From contig NZ_JAEDAJ010000011.1 in assembly GCF_016623465.1 (NCBI RefSeq), positions 27,650 to 91,649 on the forward strand: DNA of 64,000 nucleotides, given 5' to 3'. Numbering within the stretch: position 1 is the first letter of the stretch; every line of letters starts with the position of its first letter. A model generated the notes under the pieces. The model was given only the letters and a program-made list of their open reading frames with translations. It made no database searches and was not told the origin of the DNA. The translations under genes and the position numbers were made by a program. The stretch is from Brachybacterium halotolerans. GTDB taxonomy: Bacteria > Actinomycetota > Actinomycetes > Actinomycetales > Dermabacteraceae. Below, piece after piece: positions 17,782 to 26,928 of the stretch.

Positions 17782-17803
17782 GGCCGACCCTTCCGGGTCG
17801 GCC
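17782..17803. terminator. Hairpin downstream of the BCCT transporter gene
   Basis: GGCCGACCC and GGGTCGGCC form a perfect 9-bp stem around a TTCC loop, about 80 bases past the BCCT stop (minus strand). No clear T-tract follows, as is common for actinobacterial terminators. Confidence 0.6.
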
Positions 17804-17884
17804 CCCCTGCGTCTGCGCCGTCAGGGCGGCACCCTGACTCCTCGCCGAGGGCCGGGGTCGGTGGCGAGGAGGCTCAGCAGACGG

Positions 17885-19801
17885 TCACTCCGAGGTGGTG
17901 GGCGCAGAGCCCGAGCCCGTGCCTCCGCCGGGAGCGCCCTTCTCGGTCCTACCGCGCCCTGAGAAGGCGCCGCGCGTGCGGCTGAGCCGGTAGTCGATGC
18001 GATCGTCGACGTAGCTCTCGAATCTCTCGTTCTCCGGGAGCGTCGAGGTGAACTCGGAGGAGATGTGCTGGGTGACGCGCTCCAGGCGCTGCATCTGCTC
18101 GTGCTGGCGCAGCACCGCGTGGTCCAGGCCCAGGGCCTTGACGAGTGCGACGCACATCAGCAGCAGGATGATGCAGAACGGCAGTGCTGTGACCAGGGAG
18201 CCCGCCTGCAGCGACTCGAGGCCGCCGGAGAGCAGCAGGGCGATCGCCAGGAAGCCCTCGAGGACCGCCCAGACCACGCGGGACCAGATCGGCGGATTCG
18301 GGTGGCCGCCCGAGGCGAGCATGTCGACCACGAGCGATCCGGAGTCCGAGGAGGTGATGAAGAAGATCGCCACCAGGATGATGCCCAGCACGGACAGCAG
18401 GCCCGTGGCGGGGAAGCCGTCGAAGATGCGGAACATCGACTCCTCCGCGGTGATGTCGCCGAGGTCGCCGGCGCCGAACCACTGGCGGAAGAGGCCGTTG
18501 CCGCCCCAGACGGCGAACCAGATCATGCCCACCAGCGAGGGCACGAGCAGGACGCCGGCGATGAACTGGCGCACGGTGCGGCCGCGGGAGATGCGGGCGA
18601 TGAACACGCCCACGAACGGCGACCAGGCGATCCACCAGCCCCAGTAGAACAGGGTGTTGCCGGCGAACCAGGTCTGCGCCTTCTCCGAGCGCTGGTAGGC
18701 GCCCACGTCGAGCGTCATGTTGAAGAAGTTCGCCAGGTAGATGCCGAGCGACTCCACGAAGTTCTGGAAGATGAAGACGGTGGGCCCGAACAGCAGCGCT
18801 GCGATCATCAGCAGGCCCGCCAGCGAGAGGTTCGCGTTCGAGAGCCACTTGATGCCCACGCCGACGCCGCTGACCACCGAGAGGGTGGCCAGGAACGTGA
18901 TGCACACGATGAGCACGATCATGAACCAGTTCGTCGCCTGGCCGACCAGGCCGATGGCGATCAGGCCGGCGGTGATCTGCTGGACGCCCAGGCCCAGCGA
19001 GGTGGCGATGCCGAACACGGTGCCGACGATGGCGAGGACGTCGATGACGTCGCCGATCCATCCCTTGACGCGCTCGCCGAAGATCGGCTCGAGCGCCCAG
19101 CGGATGGAGACCGGGCGGCCCCGGCGGTGGATCGCGTAGGCGATCGCCAGCCCGATCACGGCGTAGGCCGCCCACGGGTGCAGGCCCCAGTGGATGAAGG
19201 TCTGGGCCATAGCGAGCCCCGAGAGTTCCGCCCCGTCGCCGGTCCAGCCGGGCTTGACGTTATTCGTCGTGAAGCCGAGCGGCTCAGCGACGCCGTAGAA
19301 CACCAGGCCGATTCCCATGCCGGCCGCGAAGAGCATCGCGAACCAGGAGATCAGCCCGAACTCGGGACGGTCGTCGTCACGGCCCAGTCGGATCGCGCCG
19401 TACGGGGACAGTGCGAGAACGATCGCGAAGACCACGAAGACGCCGATCGAGACCATGTAGAACCAGCCGAGGTTCGCCACGACCCAGCCCTGTGCGCCCT
19501 GGAAGACGGTGCTCGAGGCACCGGGGAAGAACACGGTGAACAGCGCGGCGCCGAGGATGATCACGAGCGCGGGGATGAAGACCGCCGGGGCGACGGTCCC
19601 CCGTCCGATGCGCGCGCCCTGGCGGCGCAGCTTCTGGGTGATCTCGTCGTCGTTGTCCTCGTCGGCGATCTGCAGGGACCGGGGGAGGTGGACGGTGGTG
19701 GGGAGCTCCTCGGGCCACGCGACCGGGGTCGAGGAGTGGGGCGGGCTCGCACCCTGGGGGGTCTCCCCCTCGGGCGGAGCGGTGCTGCCTGGGGAACTCA
19801 T
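17885..19801 (-). CDS. BCCT-family transporter (betaine/choline/ectoine type)
   Basis: A 638-residue secondary transporter with about twelve membrane segments between residues 70 and 550. BCCT signatures are GMGIGLVFYGVAEPL, FIHWGLHPWAAYA, and FYWGWWIAWSPFVGVFIARI, which line the betaine site and sodium or proton path. The N-terminal 65 residues are Pro/Ser-rich and the C-terminal tail is charged, as in osmosensing members. Likely substrates are glycine betaine, choline or ectoine, taken up for osmoprotection. It interrupts the ara genes and carries no AraR-type site, so it appears to be functionally unrelated. Confidence 0.93.
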   Translation of the reverse strand: MSSPGSTAPPEGETPQGASPPHSSTPVAWPEELPTTVHLPRSLQIADEDNDDEITQKLRRQGARIGRGTVAPAVFIPALVIILGAALFTVFFPGASSTVFQGAQGWVVANLGWFYMVSIGVFVVFAIVLALSPYGAIRLGRDDDRPEFGLISWFAMLFAAGMGIGLVFYGVAEPLGFTTNNVKPGWTGDGAELSGLAMAQTFIHWGLHPWAAYAVIGLAIAYAIHRRGRPVSIRWALEPIFGERVKGWIGDVIDVLAIVGTVFGIATSLGLGVQQITAGLIAIGLVGQATNWFMIVLIVCITFLATLSVVSGVGVGIKWLSNANLSLAGLLMIAALLFGPTVFIFQNFVESLGIYLANFFNMTLDVGAYQRSEKAQTWFAGNTLFYWGWWIAWSPFVGVFIARISRGRTVRQFIAGVLLVPSLVGMIWFAVWGGNGLFRQWFGAGDLGDITAEESMFRIFDGFPATGLLSVLGIILVAIFFITSSDSGSLVVDMLASGGHPNPPIWSRVVWAVLEGFLAIALLLSGGLESLQAGSLVTALPFCIILLLMCVALVKALGLDHAVLRQHEQMQRLERVTQHISSEFTSTLPENERFESYVDDRIDYRLSRTRGAFSGRGRTEKGAPGGGTGSGSAPTTSE

Positions 19802-20111
19802 GCGCGGATCCTTCCTTTAGGGGACGAGACTGCCGGCCGCGCGGGAGCGGAGTCGGTGTGGGCCGAGCCCCGAGGAGGAGGCGGGTCGCGGCAGGGAGGG
19901 CGTGCCCGCATCACCGGGCGCCCTCGCGCCGCGCCTGTCGCCGCGCACCGGCGAGGGGTGGTTCAACGGGCATCCATCCTCGATGGTTTCACAGTCGAGC
20001 GGACGCGTCACGGCTCATGCGGGGTGAGACATATGACGTCAGCCTGTGGCGACGTCCGCGCCTCGAGGCGCCCAGCGCGGAGTCGGGCGCGAGCTCCGGG
20101 GCGAACGGGGA
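19802..20111. other. Intergenic stretch between BCCT and araD genes
   Basis: 310 bases without a supported gene. The part next to 19802 must hold the BCCT promoter and ribosome site (GGAAGGAT just before its start). A small dyad CTCGA...TCGAG occurs around 19980, and GACGTC occurs twice near 20036-20057. No convincing RNA or operator is seen. Confidence 0.5.
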
Positions 20112-20885
20112 TCACGCGCGAGGGTCGTCTCCCTGCCCGTAGACGTTCTGATAGCGCTCGAACAGGGAGTCGACCAGGTTCTCCGGGATCTCCAGCTCCT
20201 GTCCCAGCTGGCGGGAGACGTGCACGGTGCGCGCGACCTCCTCGCACATGACTGCGGCCTTCACCGCGTCGCGGGCGTCGCGCCCGATGGTGAAGGGGCC
20301 GTGGTTCCGCATCAGCACGGCGCGGGAGCGCGATCCTCGAAGGGTCTCGACGATGCCGCGGCCTATCGAGTCATCGCCGATCACCGCGAGCGGGCCGACG
20401 GGGATCGGGCCCCCGAACTCGTCGGCCATCATCGTGAGCACGCAGGGGATCTCCTCGCCGCGCGCCGCCCAGGCGGTCGCGTAGGTCGAGTGGGTGTGCA
20501 CGACCCCGCCCACGTGATCCATGTGGCGGTACACGTAGGCGTGCGCGGCGGTGTCGGAGGAGGGGGAGAGCGCCTCGTGGGTGCCGTCGGCGATCTTCTC
20601 CCCGTCGAGCGTGCACACGACCATGTTCTCGGGCGAGAGGTCGTCGTACGAGACGCCGGAGGGCTTGATGACGAACAGCTCTGGGGTCTCGGCGGGATCG
20701 GCCGACGGCGTGCTCGCGGGCGATGCGTCGGCCGATGGGCGAGGCACGCGCTCGGACACGTTCCCGGCGGTCCAGACGACGAGGCCGTTGCGCGGGAGTT
20801 CGGCGTGCAGTGCGGCGACGCGCTCGCGGGTCCGCGCGACGGCCTCCTGGACGGCCTCGGGGAGCTCGGTGAGGGCGAGGGTCAT
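20112..20885 (-). CDS. araD: L-ribulose-5-phosphate 4-epimerase
   Basis: A 257-residue class II aldolase-fold epimerase that turns L-ribulose-5-phosphate into D-xylulose-5-phosphate. Zinc ligands appear in VVHTHSTYA (His130, His132) and in LMRNHGPF. TAGNVSERV and IKPSGVSYDDL are the phosphate- and substrate-site loops. Between these, residues about 49-69 form an Ala/Pro/Ser-rich insertion absent from usual 230-residue AraD. The ATG at 20885 has AAGGAG upstream. Its own AraR-type operator lies 33 bases before the start. Confidence 0.95.
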   Translation of the reverse strand: MTLALTELPEAVQEAVARTRERVAALHAELPRNGLVVWTAGNVSERVPRPSADASPASTPSADPAETPELFVIKPSGVSYDDLSPENMVVCTLDGEKIADGTHEALSPSSDTAAHAYVYRHMDHVGGVVHTHSTYATAWAARGEEIPCVLTMMADEFGGPIPVGPLAVIGDDSIGRGIVETLRGSRSRAVLMRNHGPFTIGRDARDAVKAAVMCEEVARTVHVSRQLGQELEIPENLVDSLFERYQNVYGQGDDPRA

Positions 20886-20917
20886 GGGACTCCTTCGAAG
20901 GTATCGCCGCCGCATCA

Positions 20918-20931
20918 TGGCAACGTTCACA
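20918..20931. promoter_or_regulatory. AraR-type operator before araD
   Basis: On the minus strand this reads TGTGAACGTTGCCA, differing from the araA site at two bases. It is placed 33 bases upstream of the araD start codon. Confidence 0.7.
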
Positions 20932-21006
20932 TTACGGTTCTGACGGCAGCGCGTGCAAGGCCGTCGCCGGAATGCGTGCTCGCCGACTCACTGGTTCTGG
21001 GCGGGC

Positions 21007-21040
21007 CTGCGGACCGTTCCGTTCGCTGAAAGGTCCGCAG
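21007..21040. repeat. Inverted repeat, hairpin family B
   Basis: CTGCGGACC (21007-21015) pairs with GGTCCGCAG (21032-21040); after one mismatch a further TTC/GAA pairs, leaving an 8-base loop. The same arm core, including the mismatch position, occurs in the longer hairpin at 48297-48348. It lies between the araB stop and the araD operator, so it may end araB transcription. Confidence 0.8.
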
Positions 21041-21112
21041 ACCGGCCGGAAAGGGGAGAGTCGGGGCCGTGGGGCGGCTCGGCGCCAGGCCGCATACGGC
21101 GCCCCGTCGGCC

Positions 21113-22768
21113 TCAGTCGATCGACTCCCCGGCGAGGCGCTCCACGGGCAGCGCCGCGCGGTAGCCGCGCAGCCAGTCGGTGTAGCCCTGCGCGCCCTCG
21201 TCGGTCGGCTCGAGTGTCGTGACCTCCTGGGAGGCGAAGACCTCGTCGGCCAGGAAGCGCCGGAGCGCCTCGGTGGTCGCCCCGTCCGATGCGGTCTTCC
21301 CCTCCGCGAGCTGCGCCGTGTGCGCGGCGAGCAGCGCCATGCCCCAGGCGCCGCCCTCGCCGGCCGACGCGCCGAGGGCGACCGGTGTGCGCAGGGCGTC
21401 GGCGAGGACCTGCTGGGCCACGCCCTTCGTGCGGAAGATGCCGCCGTGGGCGTACATGACGTCGAGCCCCACCTTCTCCTCCTCGAGGAGCACCTCCATG
21501 CCCACGGCCAGCGCGCCGAAGGCGCCGTGCAGCTGGGCGCGCATGAGGTTCTCGAGCGTGAAGCTCGCCTGCTGGGTGCGCAAAAGCAGCGGCCGGCCGG
21601 AGTCGACGCCCGTCTGGTGCTCTCCCGAGAGGTAGTTGAAGGACAGCACGCCGCCCGCGTCCGCATCGCCCGCGGCGCCCGCTTCGAAGAGGCGTGCGTA
21701 CAGGTCCTCGGTGTCCACGTCCTGCCCGAGGAGCTGCGCGAACTGCGCGAAGACGCCGAGCCACTGGTCGAGATCGCCCGTGCAGTTGTTCGTGTGGATC
21801 ATCGCGACCGGATCACCCGAGGGCGTCGTGACCATGTCGATCTCCTCGCGGGGCGTCGCGAGCGGACGCTCGAGCACGACCATCGCGAACGCGCTGGTCC
21901 CGGCGCTCACGTTGCCCGTGCGCGGGGCGATCGCCTGCGTCGCGACCATCCCCGTGCCGGCGTCCCCCTCGGGCGGGGCGGTGAGGACGCCCGCCTCGAG
22001 GGCGCCCGACGGATCGAGCAGCCGCGCACCCTCCTCGGTGAGCGTCCCGGCGTCCTGCCCGGCCACGAGCACCTCCGGGAGCAGGTCGGCGAGGTCCCAG
22101 GGGACGTCGCCGACGGCGTCGAGCGCGGCGAAGCGCTCGAGGAGCTCCCGGTCGTAGTCCGGCGCGCCGCTCGCGGAGGAGATCGGGAACATCCCGCTGG
22201 CATCGCCCACGCCCAGCACGGAGCGCCCGGTGAGGCGGCGGTGGACGAGGCCGGAGAGCGTGGTGATCGCGGCGATCCTCCCCACGTGCTCCTCGCCGCC
22301 GAGCACGGCGTGCAGGAGATGGGAGACGGACCAGCGCAGCGGGATGTTCTGGCCGAAGGTCTCCGAGAGCAGGGACGCGGCGTCGGACGTATAGGTGTTG
22401 CGCCAGGTGCGGAACGGGGCGAGCAGCTCGCCGTCCGCGTCCAGGGCGATGTAGCCGTGCATCATCGCGGAGACGCCCAGGGACGCCAGGCGGGTGAGCG
22501 GCGAGTCGAAGCGCGTGCGCACGGCGTCGGCGAGGTCCGCGAAGCACGCGGCGAGACCCTCCCAGACCTCGTCCATCGGGTAGGTCCAGCTGTCGTCGGC
22601 GAGCGTGTTCTCCCAGGCGAAGGAGCCGGTCGCGAGCACGGCCCCCGCGTCGTCGACGAGGGCCGCCTTGATCCGGGTCGAGCCCAGCTCGATCCCCAGG
22701 TGCGCGCGCCCCCGGGAGATGAGGTCGGCGGCATCGGGGCGGGGAGCGGTCACATCGTCGTGGGTCAT
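21113..22768 (-). CDS. araB: FGGY-family carbohydrate kinase, probable L-ribulokinase
   Basis: A 551-residue kinase of the FGGY family. HLGIELGSTRIKAALVDD is the N-terminal phosphate loop, VSAMMHGYIALD and FRTWRNTYT are substrate-side segments, GNVSAGTSAFAMVV is the second-domain nucleotide motif, and MYAHGGIFRTKGVAQQVLAD is the C-terminal signature. The position among araA and araD and the AraR-type operator 31 bases upstream argue for phosphorylation of L-ribulose. This subtype differs from E. coli AraB, so xylulokinase activity cannot be excluded, notably as no other xylulokinase is in the window. Confidence 0.85.
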   Translation of the reverse strand: MTHDDVTAPRPDAADLISRGRAHLGIELGSTRIKAALVDDAGAVLATGSFAWENTLADDSWTYPMDEVWEGLAACFADLADAVRTRFDSPLTRLASLGVSAMMHGYIALDADGELLAPFRTWRNTYTSDAASLLSETFGQNIPLRWSVSHLLHAVLGGEEHVGRIAAITTLSGLVHRRLTGRSVLGVGDASGMFPISSASGAPDYDRELLERFAALDAVGDVPWDLADLLPEVLVAGQDAGTLTEEGARLLDPSGALEAGVLTAPPEGDAGTGMVATQAIAPRTGNVSAGTSAFAMVVLERPLATPREEIDMVTTPSGDPVAMIHTNNCTGDLDQWLGVFAQFAQLLGQDVDTEDLYARLFEAGAAGDADAGGVLSFNYLSGEHQTGVDSGRPLLLRTQQASFTLENLMRAQLHGAFGALAVGMEVLLEEEKVGLDVMYAHGGIFRTKGVAQQVLADALRTPVALGASAGEGGAWGMALLAAHTAQLAEGKTASDGATTEALRRFLADEVFASQEVTTLEPTDEGAQGYTDWLRGYRAALPVERLAGESID

Positions 22769-22798
22769 GGCCCTATTCGATCAGGCCCACCCGGGGTC

Positions 22799-22812
22799 GG
22801 CAACGTGCACAT
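22799..22812. promoter_or_regulatory. AraR-type operator before araB
   Basis: On the minus strand this reads ATGTGCACGTTGCC, one base away from the araD-type core (GTGAACGTTGCC). It lies 31 bases upstream of the araB start. Confidence 0.6.
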
Positions 22813-22822
22813 CGGACGCGAC

Positions 22823-22840
22823 GGGAGGATCCGGCCTCCC
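22823..22840. terminator. Short hairpin downstream of the permease gene
   Basis: GGGAGG and CCTCCC form a 6-bp stem with a six-base loop 22 bases past the permease stop on the minus strand. Weak terminator candidate. Confidence 0.35.
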
Positions 22841-22861
22841 CGGGGACGGCGGCACGGCCGC

Positions 22862-24076
22862 TCAGAGCGCCAGCAGGGCGCCCGCCGCGAGCCCCGCCGC
22901 GAGCACCACGCCCGCGATCCCGGCCGAGGCCCGCCAGGTCAGCGCCCGCCCCACCATGACCAGCGAGGGGAGGCTGACGGCGCTCAGGCAGATCAGCGCG
23001 ACGCCCTCGGCCCACGGGTCGGCGCCGAGCGCCGCAAGGGCGAGGAGCACCGGGATCTCGCCGGCCGTCGGGATCACCATGAGCACGGCGATCAGGGCGA
23101 AGACCAGCACCGCCGCGACGGACCAGTCGATCGCCTCCAGCCGCCATCCGCCCAGGTGCAGCAGCACGCCGACCACGAACACGATCCCGAGGTACTCGGG
23201 GACGAGCCGCACCGCGAGGCGTCCCAGCTCGCGCAGGAACCGCAGGGGAGCGGAGGCGGAGGAGTGCGACGCGATCCCTCCTGCCGAGGCCGTCCCGGGC
23301 TCCGCCGTCCGAGGGACGACGGGAGTCGCGGCGACCGCGACCCGCTCACCGCCGACGCCTGCGGGGCCCGAGGGCGAACCGATCTGCGCCCCGCGCCCCG
23401 CGAGCCTCCCGGCGACGACCACCGCGACGGCCACGAGCGCGATGCCGACGACCACGCGCGTCGCAGCCCACTGCCACGGACCGATGATCGCGAGGAACAC
23501 GATGACAGCGGGGTTCAGCACCGGGTTGGACAGCCAGAACGCCGTCGCCGCGCGGACCGGGACCCCCGCGCGCCGCAGGCCGACGACCACCGGGGCGGTG
23601 CAGCACGTGCACATCATCGCCGGAAGGCCCGCGAGGGCGGCGCGGGTGGCGCCCCGGTCGTCGGTCCATCCCGAGGCCGCGGCGGCGCCGGATCGCGCGT
23701 GCCCGCCGGAGATCAGCCGCGCGAGCCTCTCGGGACCAAGGAAGGCCTGGACCGCCGCGGAGATGACGAGCGCGACCAGCAGCGCCTTCCAGATCGCCAG
23801 CGTGTAGGTGACCAGGAAGTCCCAGCCGCCGCGCCACCACGTCGGCGCGTCGACCGCCGCGTCCGAGAGCACCGACCCGTCCCAGGTGCCGCTCTCTGCG
23901 AGCCCGATCGTCTTCAGCGTGTACGGGTACCACTTCGCCCACAGCAGCCCGAGCGCCGCGATCGCGAGCACCAGCAGGACCGGGCCGACGTAGCGACCGG
24001 CGGAACCGCGCGCGGGCGACGGCTCGCTGGGCGCGCCGGGAGAGGGCGGGGCAGGGGAGGCGGGATGCGTGGTCAC
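22862..24076 (-). CDS. Permease of the YraQ/ArsP (DUF318) type
   Basis: A membrane protein of about 404 residues with roughly eight hydrophobic segments and a Pro/Ser-rich N-terminus. The MMCTCCTAPVVVGL motif with paired cysteines, FWLSNPVLNPAVIVF and IPTAGEIPVLLAL are hallmarks of the permease family that includes ArsP, an organoarsenical exporter. The central loop (about residues 225-265) is long and low in complexity. The substrate here is unknown. GTG 24076 is preferred over GTG 24082 because a TAGGCT -10 element ends eight bases before it, as in a leaderless message. Confidence 0.82.
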   Translation of the reverse strand: MTTHPASPAPPSPGAPSEPSPARGSAGRYVGPVLLVLAIAALGLLWAKWYPYTLKTIGLAESGTWDGSVLSDAAVDAPTWWRGGWDFLVTYTLAIWKALLVALVISAAVQAFLGPERLARLISGGHARSGAAAASGWTDDRGATRAALAGLPAMMCTCCTAPVVVGLRRAGVPVRAATAFWLSNPVLNPAVIVFLAIIGPWQWAATRVVVGIALVAVAVVVAGRLAGRGAQIGSPSGPAGVGGERVAVAATPVVPRTAEPGTASAGGIASHSSASAPLRFLRELGRLAVRLVPEYLGIVFVVGVLLHLGGWRLEAIDWSVAAVLVFALIAVLMVIPTAGEIPVLLALAALGADPWAEGVALICLSAVSLPSLVMVGRALTWRASAGIAGVVLAAGLAAGALLAL

Positions 24077-24187
24077 GGGCACGAAGCCTAGTGCTGCACG
24101 GCGCTCACGTGGGTTCTCGTGCGAGCCGTTCGCGCGGCCGGGACCGTCGTGCCACGGGGCAAGGATCGGACGACGAGCCCCTCCGCG

Positions 24188-25258
24188 TCAGAGGGGCCGG
24201 AGGCTCGATTCCCGGACGACGAGCTCCGGCGCGAGCGCGGTGGGGGGTCCGTCGGGCCCGTCCGCTCCGTCCGTCCCGTCGACTCCGTCCGGACCGCCTG
24301 GCACGTCCGCTGCGCCTGCCCCGTCCTCGAGCCGCGAGAGCAGCCGGTGCATCGCTGCCCGGCCGAGCTGCGCGAAGGGCTGGGCGACGGAGGTGAGCGA
24401 GGGCGTGGTGTAGGTGGCGCCCTCGATGTCGTCGAAGCCGACCAGGGCGACGTCTCGGGGCACCTCGATGCCGCGCTCGCGCAGGGCGCGCAGGATCCCG
24501 ATCGCCATCAGGTCGTTCGCGGCGAAGATGGCGTCCGGGAGCGCTCGCGCGGCAAGTTTGGTGCCGATCCGGTATCCCGAGCGCGCCGACCAGTCGCCGG
24601 GGTCGGTGCACTCGCCGTCGGCCCCGATCCGAATGAGCGTCTCCTCGGTGCCGCGGCGCCGGGCGCGCGCGTCGAACCAGTCGACGGGGCCCGGGACGTG
24701 CACGATCCGGCGCATGCCCTGGCCGGCCAGGTGCGTGATGACCGCGCGGGCGCCGCTCGCCTGGTCCACGCCGACGACCTCCACGCCCGTCGCATCCAAA
24801 GGTCCCGAGGACACTGAGAGCACGGGCGTGGTGCGGGCCGCGGCCTCGGCCACGGGCGTCATGCCGTCGTGCCCGGCGACCACGATGATCCCGTCGACCC
24901 CGGAGCCGACGAGGTCCGAGGCGACCTGCGCGTGCGGCTCGCCAGGGGCGACGGTCGCGAGAAGGGTCGAGTAGCCGGCCTCGCGCGCGGCCCGCTCGAT
25001 CGCCGCGGTGGTCTCCGCGGGGCCGAACAGCGAGGAGCCGTCCGACAGCACGCCGACCAGGGCCGAGCGGGTGGTCTTCAGCGCCCGGGCCGCGCGGTTG
25101 CGCGCGTACCCGAGCTCCACGATCGCCTCGAGCACGCGGTCGCGGGTCTCCGGGCGCACGATCGACGGCTCGTTGAGCACCCGGGAGACCGTCTGGTACG
25201 AGACCCCGGCGCGCGCCGCGACATCGAGCATCGAGGGTCGGCGCGAGGTCGTCGGCAT
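24188..25258 (-). CDS. araR: LacI-family regulator, probable arabinose repressor
   Basis: A 356-residue LacI/GalR repressor with an intact helix-turn-helix (SMLDVAARAGVSYQTVSRVL), hinge (NRAARALKTTRSALVGVLSD) and effector domain. The late VALVGFDDIEGATYTTPSLT is standard. Residues about 323-343 are an unusual Gly-Pro-Asp-rich stretch (GPDGVDGTDGADGPDGPP) placed just before the final strand. It is divergent from the sugar ABC operon, and the shared gap holds two TGTGAACGTT sites like those before araA, araD and araB. It is therefore the best candidate for the L-arabinose-responsive repressor of the block, including itself. The name is by context. Confidence 0.85.
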   Translation of the reverse strand: MPTTSRRPSMLDVAARAGVSYQTVSRVLNEPSIVRPETRDRVLEAIVELGYARNRAARALKTTRSALVGVLSDGSSLFGPAETTAAIERAAREAGYSTLLATVAPGEPHAQVASDLVGSGVDGIIVVAGHDGMTPVAEAAARTTPVLSVSSGPLDATGVEVVGVDQASGARAVITHLAGQGMRRIVHVPGPVDWFDARARRRGTEETLIRIGADGECTDPGDWSARSGYRIGTKLAARALPDAIFAANDLMAIGILRALRERGIEVPRDVALVGFDDIEGATYTTPSLTSVAQPFAQLGRAAMHRLLSRLEDGAGAADVPGGPDGVDGTDGADGPDGPPTALAPELVVRESSLRPL

Positions 25259-25375
25259 GGGAGCTCCGTGGATGTCGGCGGGAAAGAGGTGCGCGGGGCG
25301 TGCGTGGGCGGAGTGCGTGGGGCCTTTCGAAGGATACGGCGGCACGACCTCCGGCATCCCCGTCGCCCACGCCGA

Positions 25376-25389
25376 TGTGAACGTTGCGA
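25376..25389. promoter_or_regulatory. AraR-type operator, araR side
   Basis: TGTGAACGTTGCGA matches the araA and araD sites at the first eleven bases. It lies in the divergent gap, about 118 bases from the araR start. Confidence 0.65.
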
Positions 25390-25431
25390 TTCCGTGACCT
25401 CGTGGGCCGCGCAAATGGTTGCGCCCGCAGC

Positions 25432-25451
25432 GGATGTGAACGTTATCATCC
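25432..25451. promoter_or_regulatory. AraR-type operator, ABC importer side
   Basis: A 20-base dyad, GGATGTGAACGTTATCATCC, with 8 of 10 positions symmetric around AACGTT. It is the most symmetric of the set and lies 137 bases before the binding-protein start. Confidence 0.7.
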
Positions 25452-25588
25452 ATGGTGCTCCACGCCACAGCGCATGGATCCGATGCCGCCGGCACCGCTG
25501 CCGGCCCATCCGCCCGCCGCCCCATCCCAGGCACCCGCGCAGCATGCGCGAGTCCCGGACGCAGGCACCGTTTCGAAGAGGAGACACC

Positions 25589-26758
25589 ATGACCAGCAGC
25601 CATCCCGTGCCCAGCAGGCGCACGTTCCTCGCCGGCGCCGGCTCGCTCGGCGCGATCGCCGCCCTCGCGGCATGCTCCGGCGGCGGCGCCGGATCCTCGG
25701 GCCCCGACACCGAGGCCGACCCCAAGGACCAGACCATCGGCGTGGCCATGCCCACCCAGACCTACGAGCGCTGGGTCCAGGACGGCGCGAACATCAAGAA
25801 GTCCCTCGAGAAGGAGGGCTACAAGGTCACCCTCCAGTACGCCGACGACGACATCCCCACCCAGTCCCAGCAGATCGACCAGATGGTCACCCAGGGCGTC
25901 GCCGCCCTGATCATCGCCTCGATCGACGGCTCGGCCCTGACCAGCCAGCTCGACGCCGCGAAGGCCGCCGGGATCCCCGTGATCTCCTACGACCGCCTCC
26001 TCACCAACAGCGAGAACGTCGACTTCTACGTCACCTTCGACAACTACAAGGTGGGCGTCACCCAGGCGAACTCCCTGCTCTTCGGTCTCGGTCTGCTCGA
26101 CGAGAAGTTCAAGAAGGCCTCCGACGCCCCGAAGGGTCCGCTGAACATCGAGCTGTTCGCCGGCTCGCTCGACGACAACAACGCCCACCTGTTCTGGAAG
26201 GGCGCGATCGACACCCTGCAGCCGTACATGGACGACGGCGTGCTCGAGGTGCCCTCGAAGCAGACCGACATCGACCAGTGCGCCATCCAGCGCTGGGAGC
26301 AGGAGACCGCGCAGAAGCGCATGGAGAACCTGCTGACCACCCACTACAAGGGCGACAAGAAGCTCGACGGCGTCCTCGCCCCGGCCGACCCGCTCTCGCG
26401 CGGCATCATCAACGCCCTGCAGAACGACGGCCGCGGCGACACCATCAAGGACGGCCTGCCGATCATCACCGGCCAGGACGCCGAGATCGCCTCGATCAAG
26501 CTCATCGCCGACGGCGTGCAGTTCTCGACGATCTTCAAGGACACCCGCAAGCTCGCCGACCAGGCCGTGGTCGCCGCGAAGGCGTACCTCGAGGGCAAGG
26601 AGCCGGAGGCGAACGACACCAAGACCTACGACAACGGCTCGAAGGTCGTCCCCTCCTACCTGCTGCCCGTCGAGATGGTGCTCGAGTCCAACTACGAGAA
26701 GATCCTCGTCGACTCCGGCTACTACACGGAGGAGCAGGTCGAGAAGGGCCAGGCCTGA
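25589..26758 (+). CDS. Sugar ABC transporter substrate-binding lipoprotein (ChvE/XylF type)
   Basis: A 389-residue periplasmic-binding-protein-fold lipoprotein. [10 protein letters not shown] is a twin-arginine signal and LAAC is the lipobox, so it is exported folded and anchored outside the membrane. The mature part ([48 protein letters not shown]) matches the multiple-sugar binding protein ChvE, which binds arabinose, xylose and related sugars. The ATG at 25589 has GAGGAG upstream. It heads a three-gene operon under an AraR-type site, so arabinose is the likely main ligand. A G/C tract separates it from the ATPase gene. Confidence 0.93.
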   Translation: MTSSHPVPSRRTFLAGAGSLGAIAALAACSGGGAGSSGPDTEADPKDQTIGVAMPTQTYERWVQDGANIKKSLEKEGYKVTLQYADDDIPTQSQQIDQMVTQGVAALIIASIDGSALTSQLDAAKAAGIPVISYDRLLTNSENVDFYVTFDNYKVGVTQANSLLFGLGLLDEKFKKASDAPKGPLNIELFAGSLDDNNAHLFWKGAIDTLQPYMDDGVLEVPSKQTDIDQCAIQRWEQETAQKRMENLLTTHYKGDKKLDGVLAPADPLSRGIINALQNDGRGDTIKDGLPIITGQDAEIASIKLIADGVQFSTIFKDTRKLADQAVVAAKAYLEGKEPEANDTKTYDNGSKVVPSYLLPVEMVLESNYEKILVDSGYYTEEQVEKGQA

Positions 26759-26781
26759 GCGTGCTCGGGACGAATCGGCGT

Positions 26782-26840
<59 letters not shown>

Positions 26841-26928
26841 CCGCCCCCGCCCGTGCCCGCGCGGTCGACCCGGTCACCGCGCGCGCCCGCGGCGCAAGCA
26901 CCTGCGCCCCAGCCCGAAGGAGGGCCCG

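Noticed and set aside
14657..17962. An 1101-codon plus-strand frame opposite alditol oxidase and araA
   Set aside because: It is antisense to two clear enzymes and has no recognisable domain; codon composition mirrors the real genes.
21007..21040. Insertion-sequence terminal repeats
   Set aside because: No transposase fragment and no target duplication lie around the paired arms; the whole element is a single short hairpin.
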